The notes: generated by a model from the sequence alone, not told the origin. A stretch of DNA of 64,000 nt from Sphingomonas sp. PP-F2F-G114-C0414 (GCF_003688595.1 NZ_RCWT01000010.1:819040-883039); one strand, 5' to 3'. Numbered from the stretch's first letter, positions 28,833 to 40,089 are shown. Numbers and translations: made by a program.

Positions 28833-30049
28833 TCCTCGCGCTCACCAACGCGGCCCTCGCCTGCCCCGTCGGCGGCGTGACGAAGGGCAATCTGCTGGTC
28901 CGCGACGGCGTGATCGTCGCGACCGGAATCGTCGATATTCCCGCCGATGCGACGGTCGTCGATTGCGGCGGCAAGACGGTCGCGCCCGGGATCGTCGATC
29001 TCGGCGTGGCGAAGGTCGACCGTGCCGCGTTCCGCGCCGGCGGGATCGTGCGGATCGGCCTGATGCCCGACCAGTCGCCGGTGCTCGACGACCCCGGCAT
29101 CGTCCAGCGCGCCGCGTTGATCGGCAAGCCCGACCTCTGGATTCACCCGATCGCCGCCGCAACGCGTGGCCTCGAAGGCCATGACCTCGCCGAGATGGCG
29201 ATCTGCCTGTCGGCGGGCGCGAAGGCGGTCGGCACGGGCAAGCACTGGATCGCCGACAGCGGCGTGATGCGGCGCGTGCTCGCCTATGCGCGCGATCTCG
29301 ACGTGACGGTGATCGCGCATGCCGAAGACGGCGGGCTGACCGCCGGCGCGGTTGCAACCGAGGGCGAGACGGCGACCCGGCTTGGCCTCCCCGCCGCACC
29401 GGCGGTGGCCGAGGCGCTGGCGATCGCGCGCGACCTGATGCTCGCCGAGGATACCGGTGCGCGGCTCCACATTCGCCAGGTGACGACGGCGTCCGGGTTC
29501 GACCTGATCCGCGCGGCGAAGCGTCGCGGCGTTGCCGTCACGTGCGGCATCACGCCCGCGCATCTGCATTTGTCGGAGATCGCGGTCAGTGATTTCCGCT
29601 CGTTCGCGCTGCTGTCGCCGCCGTTGCGTGCGGACAGCGACCGTCGCGCGGCACTCGAGGCGATCGCAGACAGCACGATCGACGTGCTCTGTTCGGGCCA
29701 TGAGCCGCGCGGACCGGAAGAAAAGCGGCTGCCGTTTACGGACTCGAGCAGCGGGATGGCGGGGGCCGAGACGTTGCTCCCGCTCGCACTGATGCTGGTG
29801 CGTGACGAGCGCATCTCGCTGGAGCGGCTGTTCGCGCTGCTGGCGAGCAACCCGGCGCGGGTGCTGGGGCTCGATACGGGGACGCTGGAGGTGGGCAAGC
29901 CTGCCGACCTGATGCTGTTCGATCAACTGGCGCCGTGGCAGATCGTCGGCGAGGCGTTCGAGGCCGAGGCGGGGAATACGCCGTTCGATGGTCTGCCGGT
30001 GCAAGGCCGCGTGTTGCGATTGTGGAAAGGTGGCCGCGAGGTTCTGTAA
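28829..30049 (+). CDS. pyrC': Non-catalytic dihydroorotase homologue (PyrC')
   Basis: A 406-residue member of the dihydroorotase family that has lost the metal site. The normal DxHxH motif is [10 protein letters not shown]; the carboxylated Lys region reads GAKAVGTGK; the HVS-type histidine is IRQVTT; PHHL is PAHL; and the catalytic TDHAP Asp is replaced ([12 protein letters not shown]). It should be inactive. In Pseudomonas such PyrC' subunits are required for assembly of dodecameric ATCase, and the ATGA overlap with pyrB fits that. A genuine dihydroorotase must lie elsewhere. If it were active, ligands would have to be unusual. Confidence 0.88.
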   Translation: MILALTNAALACPVGGVTKGNLLVRDGVIVATGIVDIPADATVVDCGGKTVAPGIVDLGVAKVDRAAFRAGGIVRIGLMPDQSPVLDDPGIVQRAALIGKPDLWIHPIAAATRGLEGHDLAEMAICLSAGAKAVGTGKHWIADSGVMRRVLAYARDLDVTVIAHAEDGGLTAGAVATEGETATRLGLPAAPAVAEALAIARDLMLAEDTGARLHIRQVTTASGFDLIRAAKRRGVAVTCGITPAHLHLSEIAVSDFRSFALLSPPLRADSDRRAALEAIADSTIDVLCSGHEPRGPEEKRLPFTDSSSGMAGAETLLPLALMLVRDERISLERLFALLASNPARVLGLDTGTLEVGKPADLMLFDQLAPWQIVGEAFEAEAGNTPFDGLPVQGRVLRLWKGGREVL

Positions 30050-30072
30050 CGCGGGATCGATAACCAACCGTT

Positions 30073-30176
30073 CCACCCCGGCGGAGGCCGGGGCCCAATT
30101 GGGGAACGTCGCCAACTAAGAGCGACCCGCCGTTACGCCAACCTTTCCATTTGGGCCCCGGCCTTCGCCAGGGTGG
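30073..30176. repeat. REP-like inverted repeat, family A copy 3
   Basis: CCACCCCGGCGGAGGCCGGG and complementary arm (with one substitution, TTCGCCAGGG), same layout as the other family A units. It lies between pyrC' and the convergent SPOR gene. Confidence 0.85.
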
Positions 30177-30199
30177 TTGTCGATCTATGGGCACCGCCT

Positions 30200-31552
30200 T
30201 TACCGCGCGGCCAGCTGCATCCCCGGTTTCCGCAGCCATTGCGCCATCGCATCGCCCGCGCCCATCCGGACGAAGCACGCGCCGCCCTTCGCGCGGTACT
30301 GGCGACACATCGAATCCGCCGCAGACCGGCTGAACCCACCGACCGACAGACGGTAGAAATCCTCGCCATCCGCTTTGAAATTCATGCCGTTCGGCGTGTA
30401 GCCGGCGAGCACCGCGAACCGCTTGGCGGCACGCCCCCATGCATCGCGCGCGACGCCCGCGCTGTCGAACGCGCCGAGCTGCACGTACCAATGGCCGGCG
30501 GCTGGCGCCTTCACCTGATAGGCCGCGCTCGCCATGCCGCGTCCCGACGGAGCAGGCATTGCGGCGACCTTGATCGGACCACCCGCCGGACGAAGCATCA
30601 TCGCCGGCAAGGCCTGGACGAATTCCTGCCGCGGCCCGAACGACACCTTCGAGAAACCCGCAACCGCCGCAGGGGTTGGTACGGCAGCGACCTCGACCGG
30701 AGCCCCCACCGCCACCGAATCGACCGCCGCAAGCGCCTGTTCAGGTGCAGCCGGCGCTCCGGGCAGCATTGGCACAGGCGCGTTCAGCGCCAGCGCGACC
30801 GGTTGACCGCCATCCGCCGCCGCGCGCACGCCGAGCAGGCTTGCGACCTGATCCGAGGCCTTGGCGGGCTGTGCAAAGGTCGCCCATTGCTCGAGCCGCG
30901 CATCGACATCCGCTGGCGCCATGTCCGCCGCCGCGACGACGCGCGCCGATTGCCATTGCCCCGCCAGCGCGAGGCTCAGCCCGAGATTTTGGCGGACCTT
31001 GGCGCTCGTCTGCGGCGATCGCGCGACTTCGGTGAGTACGGCGATCCCGCCCGCCGTGTCGCCGGCCAGCGACATCGCGAGCCCGCGGTCGCTTGCCGGG
31101 ATGATCGCTGCATTGCTGTCCAGCGTGCGCCGGGCCGCCTGCCAATCCCCCGTCGCGATCTGCGACAAGGCGAGGTTCAGCGCGGCCTTTCCGTTGGCCG
31201 GTGATAGCTGAAGCGTGTCGGCGAAGGCGTGGCCCGCAGAGGTGAAACGGCCGGCTTGGAGGTAGCTCTGCCCCAGCAGCATCCGGTAGGCGGCCGATTG
31301 CGGCATCAGCGCCACCGCGTGTTCGGCATAGCCGACCGCGGCCGGTCCGTTGCGGCTCGCCAAGGCGGTCTGCGCCCTGCCCGCGTCGCCCGCGGCACCG
31401 TTTGCAGCGCCCTTTGCCGCCGCCTTCGCCGCCAGCGCGGCGCTGCGATCGCCGGCCGATGCCACGCCGCCGCCATTGGCCGCACAGCCTACCATCGTTC
31501 CGCCGAGCAGCAGAGCGGAGACGCCGCCAAGAAATAGTGCACGCGTGTTCAT
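30200..31552 (-). CDS. Lipoprotein with TPR-like repeats and SPOR domain
   Basis: A 450-residue envelope protein. The N-terminus has a lipoprotein signal (LLLGGTMVGCAANGG). Residues about 50-250 look like tetratricopeptide-type helices (YAEHAVALMPQSAAYRMLLG, and related blocks), then a long Ala/Pro/Val-rich linker and a C-terminal SPOR domain (HWYVQLGAFDSAGVARDAW to CFVRM), which binds denuded septal peptidoglycan. Start at 31552 keeps the signal. It is downstream of the ParA/RHH pair on the same strand and lies within 17 bases of the RHH gene. Confidence 0.88.
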   Translation of the reverse strand: MNTRALFLGGVSALLLGGTMVGCAANGGGVASAGDRSAALAAKAAAKGAANGAAGDAGRAQTALASRNGPAAVGYAEHAVALMPQSAAYRMLLGQSYLQAGRFTSAGHAFADTLQLSPANGKAALNLALSQIATGDWQAARRTLDSNAAIIPASDRGLAMSLAGDTAGGIAVLTEVARSPQTSAKVRQNLGLSLALAGQWQSARVVAAADMAPADVDARLEQWATFAQPAKASDQVASLLGVRAAADGGQPVALALNAPVPMLPGAPAAPEQALAAVDSVAVGAPVEVAAVPTPAAVAGFSKVSFGPRQEFVQALPAMMLRPAGGPIKVAAMPAPSGRGMASAAYQVKAPAAGHWYVQLGAFDSAGVARDAWGRAAKRFAVLAGYTPNGMNFKADGEDFYRLSVGGFSRSAADSMCRQYRAKGGACFVRMGAGDAMAQWLRKPGMQLAAR

Positions 31553-31568
31553 CGGGAAAATCCCTGTT

Positions 31569-32048
31569 TTAACGTTTGCGGGGCTTTGCCCGCGGCAGTT
31601 GCGCGACGAGCGCATCGACTTCGGGCAGGCGGCGCAGGAATTCGTCGAGCGCCTGGATGACCAGCTGCTGCGAAGAGGTTTTGGTGACGGCACTCGCCAG
31701 CCTGAGTTTCAGGTGCCGATCGGCATCGAGGCGCAACGTGAACGCAGCCTTCGTAACGCTAGTCTTTGCCGCCGCCTCGCGGCCGATCCGCGATGCGGCC
31801 GCAAGCGATACCGGTGTCACGGCGACCGTGCGCTGTTCGAGTTCGGTCGTGAGCGCGTCGCGTTCGATCAGCACGGACGGCACCCCGTCGCGGTCCGGCC
31901 CCTCGCCCAGGTCGTTCCAGCCGAGATCCTCGCCGACATCGGCCTGTGCTGCGCCGGTCACGTCCTGAGTCCGCATGGCCGGCCGCGCGGTACCCTTGCG
32001 CGCCAGCAGCGAGGGGGACAGCGATGCCATCGGTTTGGGCTGGGTCAT
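31569..32048 (-). CDS. RHH-type partner of ParA, putative DNA binder
   Basis: A 159-residue protein. The N-terminal part is Ser/Ala-rich and likely flexible. The C-terminal part (AAFTLRLDADRHLKLRLASA, then TSSQQLVIQALDEFL) matches a ribbon-helix-helix motif: a beta strand followed by two helices, as in Arc/CopG and ParG. It starts four bases after the parA stop. By analogy to ParA/ParG pairs, it would bind a centromere-like site or a receptor and stimulate the ATPase. Function inferred. Confidence 0.65.
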   Translation of the reverse strand: MTQPKPMASLSPSLLARKGTARPAMRTQDVTGAAQADVGEDLGWNDLGEGPDRDGVPSVLIERDALTTELEQRTVAVTPVSLAAASRIGREAAAKTSVTKAAFTLRLDADRHLKLRLASAVTKTSSQQLVIQALDEFLRRLPEVDALVAQLPRAKPRKR

Positions 32049-32052
32049 CGCA

Positions 32053-32757
32053 TCACCCGACGATCCGACGGCCGAAGCCCCCGGCAGCGGGACGGATTGC
32101 CGCGGCGGCCGGCACTGCAAAGACGGTGCGTCTGAAATTCTTCTCGAGCCGGTCGCAGACATAGGTCCACAACGCTTCGATCTCGGCGGTCGAGCGGCTC
32201 TTCGCGTCGACTTCCATGACCGTCCGGCCATCGATCATCGAGGCCGCGAAATCGGTGCGCTGGTGGATGACGACCGGAGCGACCGTGCCATGCTGCGACA
32301 GCGCCAGAGTGGCGTCGGCGGTGATCCGCGCCTTGGGCGTGGCGGCGTTGACGACGAAGATCAGCGGCTTGCCGGCGCGGGCGCACATGTCGACCGTCGC
32401 GCCGACCGCACGCAGATCGTGCGGGCTGGGGCGGGTCGGCACGACGATCAGTTCGGCGACCTGGATGACGCTCTGGATCGCCATCGTGATCGCCGGCGGG
32501 GTGTCGATCATCGCCAGCTTGAAGCCTTGCTGGCGGAGGATTTCGAGATCGGCGGCGAGGCGCGCGACGGTCGTCTGCGCGAAGGCGGGCTCGTCCGCGA
32601 CGCGCTCGTTCCACCAGTCGGACAGCGACGCTTGCGGATCGATGTCGATCAGGACGACGGGACCGTGTCCGGCACGCTCGGCCTGGACCGCGAGATGGCC
32701 CGTCAAGGTCGTCTTCCCCGATCCCCCTTTCTGCGATGCGAACGCTAGAACGCGCAT
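32053..32757 (-). CDS. ParA family Walker-type ATPase
   Basis: A 234-residue ParA/MinD ATPase. Deviant Walker A: QKGGSGKTTLTGHLAV, Walker A' region VLIDIDPQASLSDWW, and Walker B LAMIDTPPA. No N-terminal helix-turn-helix is present, so it is the small type of ParA used with RHH partners or in protein positioning. The ATG at 32757 was chosen because the motif starts there. It heads an operon parA-RHH-SPOR and is divergent from a second SPOR protein. Chromosome ParA/ParB is a different system; no parB here. Confidence 0.9.
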   Translation of the reverse strand: MRVLAFASQKGGSGKTTLTGHLAVQAERAGHGPVVLIDIDPQASLSDWWNERVADEPAFAQTTVARLAADLEILRQQGFKLAMIDTPPAITMAIQSVIQVAELIVVPTRPSPHDLRAVGATVDMCARAGKPLIFVVNAATPKARITADATLALSQHGTVAPVVIHQRTDFAASMIDGRTVMEVDAKSRSTAEIEALWTYVCDRLEKNFRRTVFAVPAAAAIRPAAGGFGRRIVG

Positions 32758-32942
32758 AGTCCCCGAACCCCTTTTGTCGACCGAGGGAATGCCATGCGCG
32801 GGCATAAGAATAGGTTAACGCGACGTCATAATGGGTGCATTTAGGAGTCGAAATGGATGCGATCGGGGCAGAATTCCTGCCCCGCCTTCCCTTGCCGGAC
32901 GAACGGCGGCATGGTGGTGCGATATTGACACGAGGTAGACCG

Positions 32943-34022
32943 ATGAAGGCTGGGCACGGACGTTTCTGGGGTGCTGTGGTGCTGACCAGCATGCTGGCGA
33001 CGGGGGGCATGCTGGCGGCGGATCGCGTGTCGGCGGCCGCGCCGGCTGGGGCCGACGTCAAGTCCGGGGTTGATGCCTGGGCGAAGGGCGATTTCGCACG
33101 TGCCGTCGGCGTCTGGCGTCCGCTCGCGATCGCCGGCGACGCCGATGCGCAGTTCAATCTCGCGCAAGCGTACAAGCTCGGTCGCGGCGTGCCGCTCGAC
33201 CTGACGCTGGCCGAAAGCTGGTTCCGCAAGGCGGCGATGCATGGGCACTTCCAGGCCGAGGACAATTACGGTCTGGCGCTGTTCCAGTCGGGCAAGAAGA
33301 CCGAAGCGCTGCCGTGGCTCGAGAAGTCCGCGGCGCGCGGTGAGCCCAGGACGCAGCTCGTGCTGGGGACGATGCTGTTCAACGGCGACGGCGTGACGCG
33401 GGATTATCCGCGCGCCTATGCGTTGATGAGCCGCGCTTCGGCATCGGGGCTCCAGTCCGCTTCGCAGACTCTGACGCAGATGGACCAGTATATCTCGCCG
33501 GCGGACCGCGAAAAGGGCACCGCGCTGGCGCAGCATTATGCGTTGCAGGCGCAAGCGTCGCCAGCGGCGCCGACGCCGCGGTCGACGGTCGGCGTGGCCA
33601 CCGTGCCTGCATCGCGTCCCGCCGACATGCCGCGGCCCGCGAACCTGCCCGCCAGCTCGTTGCCGGCGCGTGTGCCTGCTCCGGTCCGCGAGCCCGTCGC
33701 CGCGCCGTTGCCGGCAAAGCCGTCCAAGGCGGAGGTGGCCAAATCGGAAGCTGCAAAGCGGAGCGCGACCAAATCTGCTGCCCCCAAGCCTGCCGTGGTT
33801 CGCGCGACCGGAAACTGGCGGGTCCAGCTCGGCGCGTTCCGCGATCAGGGCAATGCGGAAACGCTGTGGAACCAGGTGCGTGGCAAGCTTCGCGGAGCCC
33901 AGCCCTTCTACGCCAAGGCCGGCAAGGTGACGCGGCTCCAGGCCGGCGGCTTTGCCTCCAAGGCGGATGCGACGCGCGCTTGCTCGGCGGCGGGTGTGCC
34001 GTGCGTGATCGTCGCGCCCTGA
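32943..34022 (+). CDS. Exported Sel1-repeat and SPOR-domain protein
   Basis: A 359-residue protein with a signal peptide (VVLTSMLATGGMLAADRVSA). Residues about 35-170 contain Sel1-like repeats (DADAQFNLAQAYKLGRGVPL, FQAEDNYGLALFQSG, EPRTQLVLGTMLFNGDGV), a Pro/Ala/Lys linker, and a C-terminal SPOR domain (NWRVQLGAFRDQGNAETLWN to CVIVAP). Probably a septal or peptidoglycan-binding scaffold. Start at 32943 after a weak ribosome site; the 32835 start would be longer without a signal. Divergent from parA. Confidence 0.88.
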   Translation: MKAGHGRFWGAVVLTSMLATGGMLAADRVSAAAPAGADVKSGVDAWAKGDFARAVGVWRPLAIAGDADAQFNLAQAYKLGRGVPLDLTLAESWFRKAAMHGHFQAEDNYGLALFQSGKKTEALPWLEKSAARGEPRTQLVLGTMLFNGDGVTRDYPRAYALMSRASASGLQSASQTLTQMDQYISPADREKGTALAQHYALQAQASPAAPTPRSTVGVATVPASRPADMPRPANLPASSLPARVPAPVREPVAAPLPAKPSKAEVAKSEAAKRSATKSAAPKPAVVRATGNWRVQLGAFRDQGNAETLWNQVRGKLRGAQPFYAKAGKVTRLQAGGFASKADATRACSAAGVPCVIVAP

Positions 34023-34167
34023 ACCTTCACTGCCGTGGCGCGGCGTGCCGCGGCTCAGCCCTCAGATTGCGCCCACCCGCCGCATTAGCAGACGTGCGCT
34101 GCGAGGCGGCAGGGATCAAATAGCCGAACCGGTCGTTTCGTTTCGACATCGACCGGGAGCTAGATGA

Positions 34168-34650
34168 ATGATTTCGAAGACCTTGGCGCTGGCACTTGCC
34201 GGCGCAACGCTGTTGGCCGCGTGTTCTGGCGAGCAGCCTACCACTAATAATACCGACGCGATGGTGGATAACGGCGTGTCGTTGCGCAACCTTGCCGAGA
34301 CCGAGGTGGCGGTACCCAAGCCCGAGCAGCTGACGGTCAAGGGCCGGCTGATCCCTACCCCCTCCGATCCGACGTCGCGCCACTTCCTGTTGCGCGAGCG
34401 CAAGGCCGTAGGCGGAACCATCATCGCCATTCTGCGACAGGAGCATGAGGGTAAGGTCGCTTATGCGCGCACCGAGACGGATTGCGGCAAGCGCCTGTTC
34501 CACGTCCTCGGCGTCGGTCCGAACCGTGCGCTGGTCGAGACCAACGTGGCGCATGACGGTCCGCTGCGCCCGATCAAGGGTTTGCCGTTGCGCGAAGAGC
34601 TTGCGACGTACGTGTGCAACGCGAGCGGTACGCCGTTGGCAAAGGGCTGA
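34168..34650 (+). CDS. Hypothetical lipoprotein
   Basis: A 160-residue protein with lipobox LLAACSGEQ. The mature domain is compact with two cysteines (TETDCGKRLF, YVCNASG). No family recognised. It is followed by a REP-like repeat. Confidence 0.75.
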   Translation: MISKTLALALAGATLLAACSGEQPTTNNTDAMVDNGVSLRNLAETEVAVPKPEQLTVKGRLIPTPSDPTSRHFLLRERKAVGGTIIAILRQEHEGKVAYARTETDCGKRLFHVLGVGPNRALVETNVAHDGPLRPIKGLPLREELATYVCNASGTPLAKG

Positions 34651-34661
34651 CGCGCCACCTC

Positions 34662-34788
34662 TGATCCTCCCCCGCCAGGGGGAGGTGGCTGGCACTTGCC
34701 AGACGGAGGGGGAGGTAAGCGAAACCAGTGTTCCGTGTCCGCCCCCTCCGTCGCCTTCGGCACCACCTCCCCCTGGCGGGGGAGGATC
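34662..34788. repeat. REP-like inverted repeat, family E copy 1
   Basis: GATCCTCCCCCGCCAGGGGG and its complement at the two ends, with inner CGGAGGGGGAGG/CCCCCTCCG. Copies at 48846 and 61352. It separates convergent genes. Confidence 0.85.
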
Positions 34789-34798
34789 GCAAGAACGG

Positions 34799-35680
34799 CT
34801 AGTCCAAAACCCAGTGCTGCTTCGCGATACCCTGCGCATAGAGCAGCGCAGTAAGGTCGCCATGATCGATCCGAGCCGCCGCCGCCGCTGCGACGATTGG
34901 CTTGGCGTGGTAGGCCACACCCAATCCCGCAGCCTCGATCATCGCCAGATCGTTCGCGCCATCACCGACCGCGAGCGACTCCTCCTCCACAATCCCCCGC
35001 TCGGCGATCGCAGCACGCAGCGTCGTCAGCTTGGTATTCGACCCAACGATCGGCTTGGTCACCGTCCCCGTCAGCGTTCCGCCCTCGATCTCCAGAACGT
35101 TGGCGATCGCACGGTCGAAGCCGATCTCTTTTGCCACGGGCTCGGCAAACCGCGTGAAGCCGCCCGATACCAGCACCGCCAGAGCGCCCCGCGACCGCAT
35201 CGTCCGCACGAGAGCCTTCGCCCCCGGCATGATCTTCACGCGTTCGGTCAGACAGCGTTCGATGTCGCTTTCCGCCAGCCCCTTGAGCAGAGCCACGCGG
35301 GCGTCGAGCGCCGCCTCGAAATCGAGTTCACCGCGCATAGCGCGCTCGGTGATCTCCGCGATCTGCGGCTTGATACCGGCATAGTCGGCGAGTTCGTCGA
35401 TGCATTCGACGGTGATCATCGTCGAGTCCATGTCGGCGACGATCAGCTTCTTCGTGCGCGTCAGGCTCGATTGCACGACGACGTCAGTGGCGGGGAATGC
35501 CCCCTCGAGCGCAACCCGAGCCGCGTCCGGCGCCATCCCGAAGATCAGGTCGGCCGCCTCGCCCTCATCGATCCAGCCGCTCGCGCCCGGTGCGCAGCCT
35601 GCGTCGCGCAAGCGGTCCATCGCGGTCGAAATATCGCCTGCGGTCAGCGTGCCCGAGGCTATAAGCGTTGCCGTGAACAT
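34799..35680 (-). CDS. serB: Phosphoserine phosphatase
   Basis: A 293-residue HAD phosphatase for the last step of serine synthesis. The DxDST motif [11 protein letters not shown] gives the nucleophile Asp83 and acid Asp85; SGGFTRF and [10 protein letters not shown] complete the HAD set. An N-terminal regulatory part precedes it, as in other alphaproteobacterial SerB. The ATG at 35680 was chosen because GGGAG is 7 bases upstream; it overlaps the divergent miaA start by 8 bases. Confidence 0.96.
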   Translation of the reverse strand: MFTATLIASGTLTAGDISTAMDRLRDAGCAPGASGWIDEGEAADLIFGMAPDAARVALEGAFPATDVVVQSSLTRTKKLIVADMDSTMITVECIDELADYAGIKPQIAEITERAMRGELDFEAALDARVALLKGLAESDIERCLTERVKIMPGAKALVRTMRSRGALAVLVSGGFTRFAEPVAKEIGFDRAIANVLEIEGGTLTGTVTKPIVGSNTKLTTLRAAIAERGIVEEESLAVGDGANDLAMIEAAGLGVAYHAKPIVAAAAAARIDHGDLTALLYAQGIAKQHWVLD

Positions 35681-36620
35681 ACCCATCTCCCAATCAACGG
35701 GCGCTCTCCCGAAGGTGGCGCTCATCGCAGGGCCGACCGCGAGCGGCAAGTCCGCGCTCGCGCTCGCCATCGCCGCGCGCCACGACGGCGTCGTCATCAA
35801 CGCAGACTCCGCGCAGGTCTACGCCGACCTCCGCATCCTCACCGCGCGCCCGTCGGCGGAAGAAGAGGCCAGCGCCCCGCACCGGCTCTTCGGTCACGTG
35901 GACGCCGCCGATGCGGGCTACTCCGCGGCGCGCTGGGCTACCGAGGCGACGCTGGCGATCCGAGACACGCTCGCGGAGGGGAAGCTGCCGATCCTGGTTG
36001 GCGGGACCGGGCTCTATATCCGCACCTTGCTCGACGGTATCGCGCCTGTTCCCGAGATCGACCCGGCCCTTCGCGAGGAGGTCCGCGCCCTCCCCGTCGC
36101 CGAAGCGCACGCCGCGCTCGCGCAACTCGACCAGCAGGCCGCCCAGAAACTGAACGCAGCCGACACCACCCGCGTCGCCCGCGCGCTCGAAGTCGTCCGC
36201 GGCACCGGCCGCACGCTTGCCGACTGGCAGACAGAGAAGGTCGGCGGGATCGGCGATACGATCGACGTCCGCGCGCTCATCCTGATCCCCGACCGCGACT
36301 GGCTCAACGCGCGCATCGACCAGCGTTTCGCCGAGATGGCCGATACCAGCCGCGAGGAGATCGCCGCGCTCCTCGCCCGCACCGACATCCCGCTGGACGC
36401 ACCGATCCGTCGCGCGATTGGCGTCCCGGAGATCGCTGCCCTAGCCCGCGGCGAGACCTCGAAACCCGACGCCATCGCCGCCGGATCGCTCGCCACGCGG
36501 CGCTACGCCAAGCGCCAATATACGTGGCTTCGACACCAGCCGCCGCCTGAATGGACCCGCACCGAAGCGCTTGACCTGCCAACGCGCTTGCAGCAATTTG
36601 AAACTATATTGCTCAAATGA
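35673..36620 (+). CDS. miaA: tRNA dimethylallyltransferase
   Basis: A 315-residue enzyme that adds a dimethylallyl group to A37 of tRNAs reading UNN codons. P-loop [32 protein letters not shown], and [13 protein letters not shown] are classic. A GTG at 35673 gives a normal short N-terminus ([13 protein letters not shown]). The frame upstream of it is not real. Divergent from and overlapping serB by 8 bases. The stop overlaps a ten-codon frame that precedes ilvB. Confidence 0.95.
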   Translation: MNIPISQSTGALPKVALIAGPTASGKSALALAIAARHDGVVINADSAQVYADLRILTARPSAEEEASAPHRLFGHVDAADAGYSAARWATEATLAIRDTLAEGKLPILVGGTGLYIRTLLDGIAPVPEIDPALREEVRALPVAEAHAALAQLDQQAAQKLNAADTTRVARALEVVRGTGRTLADWQTEKVGGIGDTIDVRALILIPDRDWLNARIDQRFAEMADTSREEIAALLARTDIPLDAPIRRAIGVPEIAALARGETSKPDAIAAGSLATRRYAKRQYTWLRHQPPPEWTRTEALDLPTRLQQFETILLK

Positions 36621-36702
36621 TGTTTGACACGCATCTTTTATATCGGTAGCCGGCCCCTCCACGAGACGCTAAAGGCAGCGTTCTCGCAAAGGATGATATG
36701 AA

Positions 36703-38451
36703 ATGACCGAGAAGAGTGGAGCCGATATCCTGATCGAGGCGCTGTGCGATCTCGGTGTGGAGGTCGTCTTCGGCTATCCGGGTGGCGCCGTGCTGCCGAT
36801 CTACGATGCGCTGTTTCGCTCGGGTCGGATCAAGCACATCCTCGTGCGCCACGAACAGGCGGCGACGCATGCCGCGGAAGGGTACGCCCGCTCGACCGGC
36901 AAGCCCGGCGTGGTGCTCGTCACCTCCGGTCCCGGCGCGACCAACGCGGTCACCGGCATCACCGACGCGCTGATGGATTCGATCCCGATGGTCGTGATCA
37001 CCGGCCAGGTGCCGACCGCGCTGATCGGCACCGACGCGTTCCAGGAGGCCGATACCGTCGGCATCACGCGCCACTGCTCGAAGCACAACTACCTCGTGAA
37101 GGATCCCGCCCGCCTGGGCGACGTGATCCACGAGGCGTTCCATATCGCCACCTCGGGGCGTCCGGGCCCGGTGGTCGTCGACATCCCCAAGGACGTGCAG
37201 GTCGCGACCGCGCGCTACAAGAAGCCGGGGCCGATCCAGCACAAGACCTATCGCCCGCAGGTGAAGGCCGACCAGTCGCAGATCGAGCAGCTCGTCGACA
37301 TGCTCGCCGCGGCCGAACGCCCGATCCTGTACACCGGCGGCGGCATCATCAACTCGGGGCCCGCCGCGAGCCAGCTGCTGTGCGAACTCGTCCGCATCAC
37401 CGGCGCGCCGGTGACGTCGACGCTGATGGGCCTCGGCGCCTATCCCGCGTCTGGGCCGCAGTGGCTCGGCATGCTCGGGATGCACGGCACGTACGAGGCC
37501 AACATGGCGATGAACCAGGCCGACCTCGTCGTCGCGCTCGGCTCGCGCTTCGACGACCGCGTGACGGGGCGGCTCGATGCGTTCAGCCCGAACTCGCGGA
37601 AGGTGCATATCGACATCGATCGCTCGTCGGTGAACAAGACCGTGCGCGTCGATCTCGGGATCATCGCGGACGTCGGCCATGCGCTCGAGGACATGGTGCG
37701 GATCTGGAAGAGTCGCCAGCATCCGAAGCCCGATACGACCGACTGGCAGCGTCGGATCGCCGGCTGGCGCGCGGTGAAGTGTCTCGACTTCCCCGAGAAC
37801 GACCCGAACGAGATCATGCCGCAGCGCGCGATCCGGGCGCTGTTCGATGCGACGCACGCCCAGTCACCGATCATCACGACCGAGGTCGGCCAGCACCAGA
37901 TGTGGGCGGCACAGCATTTCGGGTTCGAGAAGCCGAACAAGTGGCTGACCAGCGGTGGTCTCGGCACGATGGGGTACGGCCTGCCCGCCGCGATCGGCGC
38001 GCAGCTCGGCAACCCGAACGCGCTGGTGATCGACATCGCCGGCGAAGCGTCGATCCAGATGAACATCCAGGAGCTGGCCACCGCGTCGCAATACCGGTTG
38101 CCGGTGAAGATCTTCATCCTCAACAACCAGTATATGGGCATGGTCCGCCAGTGGCAGGAGCTCACCTATGAGAGCCGCTATGCAGAGAGCTATTCGGATT
38201 CGCTGCCCGATTTCGTGAAGCTCGGCGAGGCGTATGGCTGGAAGGGCATCCTGATCGAGACGCGCGATCAGCTCGACAGCGGGATCGCGGAGATGCTGGC
38301 GTATGGCGGCCCGGTGATCGTCGATTGCCGCGTGTCGCAGCTGACGAATTGCTTCCCGATGATCCCGTCGGGCGCGGCGCATACCGACATGATCCTGCAG
38401 GCGAACGAAGTGTCCGGCACGATGGACGACGAAGCGAAGGCGCTGGTTTAA
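36703..38451 (+). CDS. ilvB: Acetolactate synthase large subunit
   Basis: A 582-residue ThDP enzyme that forms acetolactate and acetohydroxybutyrate for valine, leucine and isoleucine. Residues: GYPGGAVLPIYDAL and the catalytic Glu in RHEQAATHAAEGYAR near residue 50; FAD-linked centre; and the metal-ThDP motif, here IAGEASIQMN with Glu where most enzymes have Asp. Start MTEKSGADILIEAL. One base before ilvN, so in an operon. Confidence 0.97.
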   Translation: MTEKSGADILIEALCDLGVEVVFGYPGGAVLPIYDALFRSGRIKHILVRHEQAATHAAEGYARSTGKPGVVLVTSGPGATNAVTGITDALMDSIPMVVITGQVPTALIGTDAFQEADTVGITRHCSKHNYLVKDPARLGDVIHEAFHIATSGRPGPVVVDIPKDVQVATARYKKPGPIQHKTYRPQVKADQSQIEQLVDMLAAAERPILYTGGGIINSGPAASQLLCELVRITGAPVTSTLMGLGAYPASGPQWLGMLGMHGTYEANMAMNQADLVVALGSRFDDRVTGRLDAFSPNSRKVHIDIDRSSVNKTVRVDLGIIADVGHALEDMVRIWKSRQHPKPDTTDWQRRIAGWRAVKCLDFPENDPNEIMPQRAIRALFDATHAQSPIITTEVGQHQMWAAQHFGFEKPNKWLTSGGLGTMGYGLPAAIGAQLGNPNALVIDIAGEASIQMNIQELATASQYRLPVKIFILNNQYMGMVRQWQELTYESRYAESYSDSLPDFVKLGEAYGWKGILIETRDQLDSGIAEMLAYGGPVIVDCRVSQLTNCFPMIPSGAAHTDMILQANEVSGTMDDEAKALV

Positions 38452-38452
38452 G

Positions 38453-40089
<1,637 letters not shown>

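Noticed and set aside
28829..30049. Active dihydroorotase
   Set aside because: Metal and catalytic residues are all replaced, so the pyrC label was changed to the non-catalytic PyrC'.
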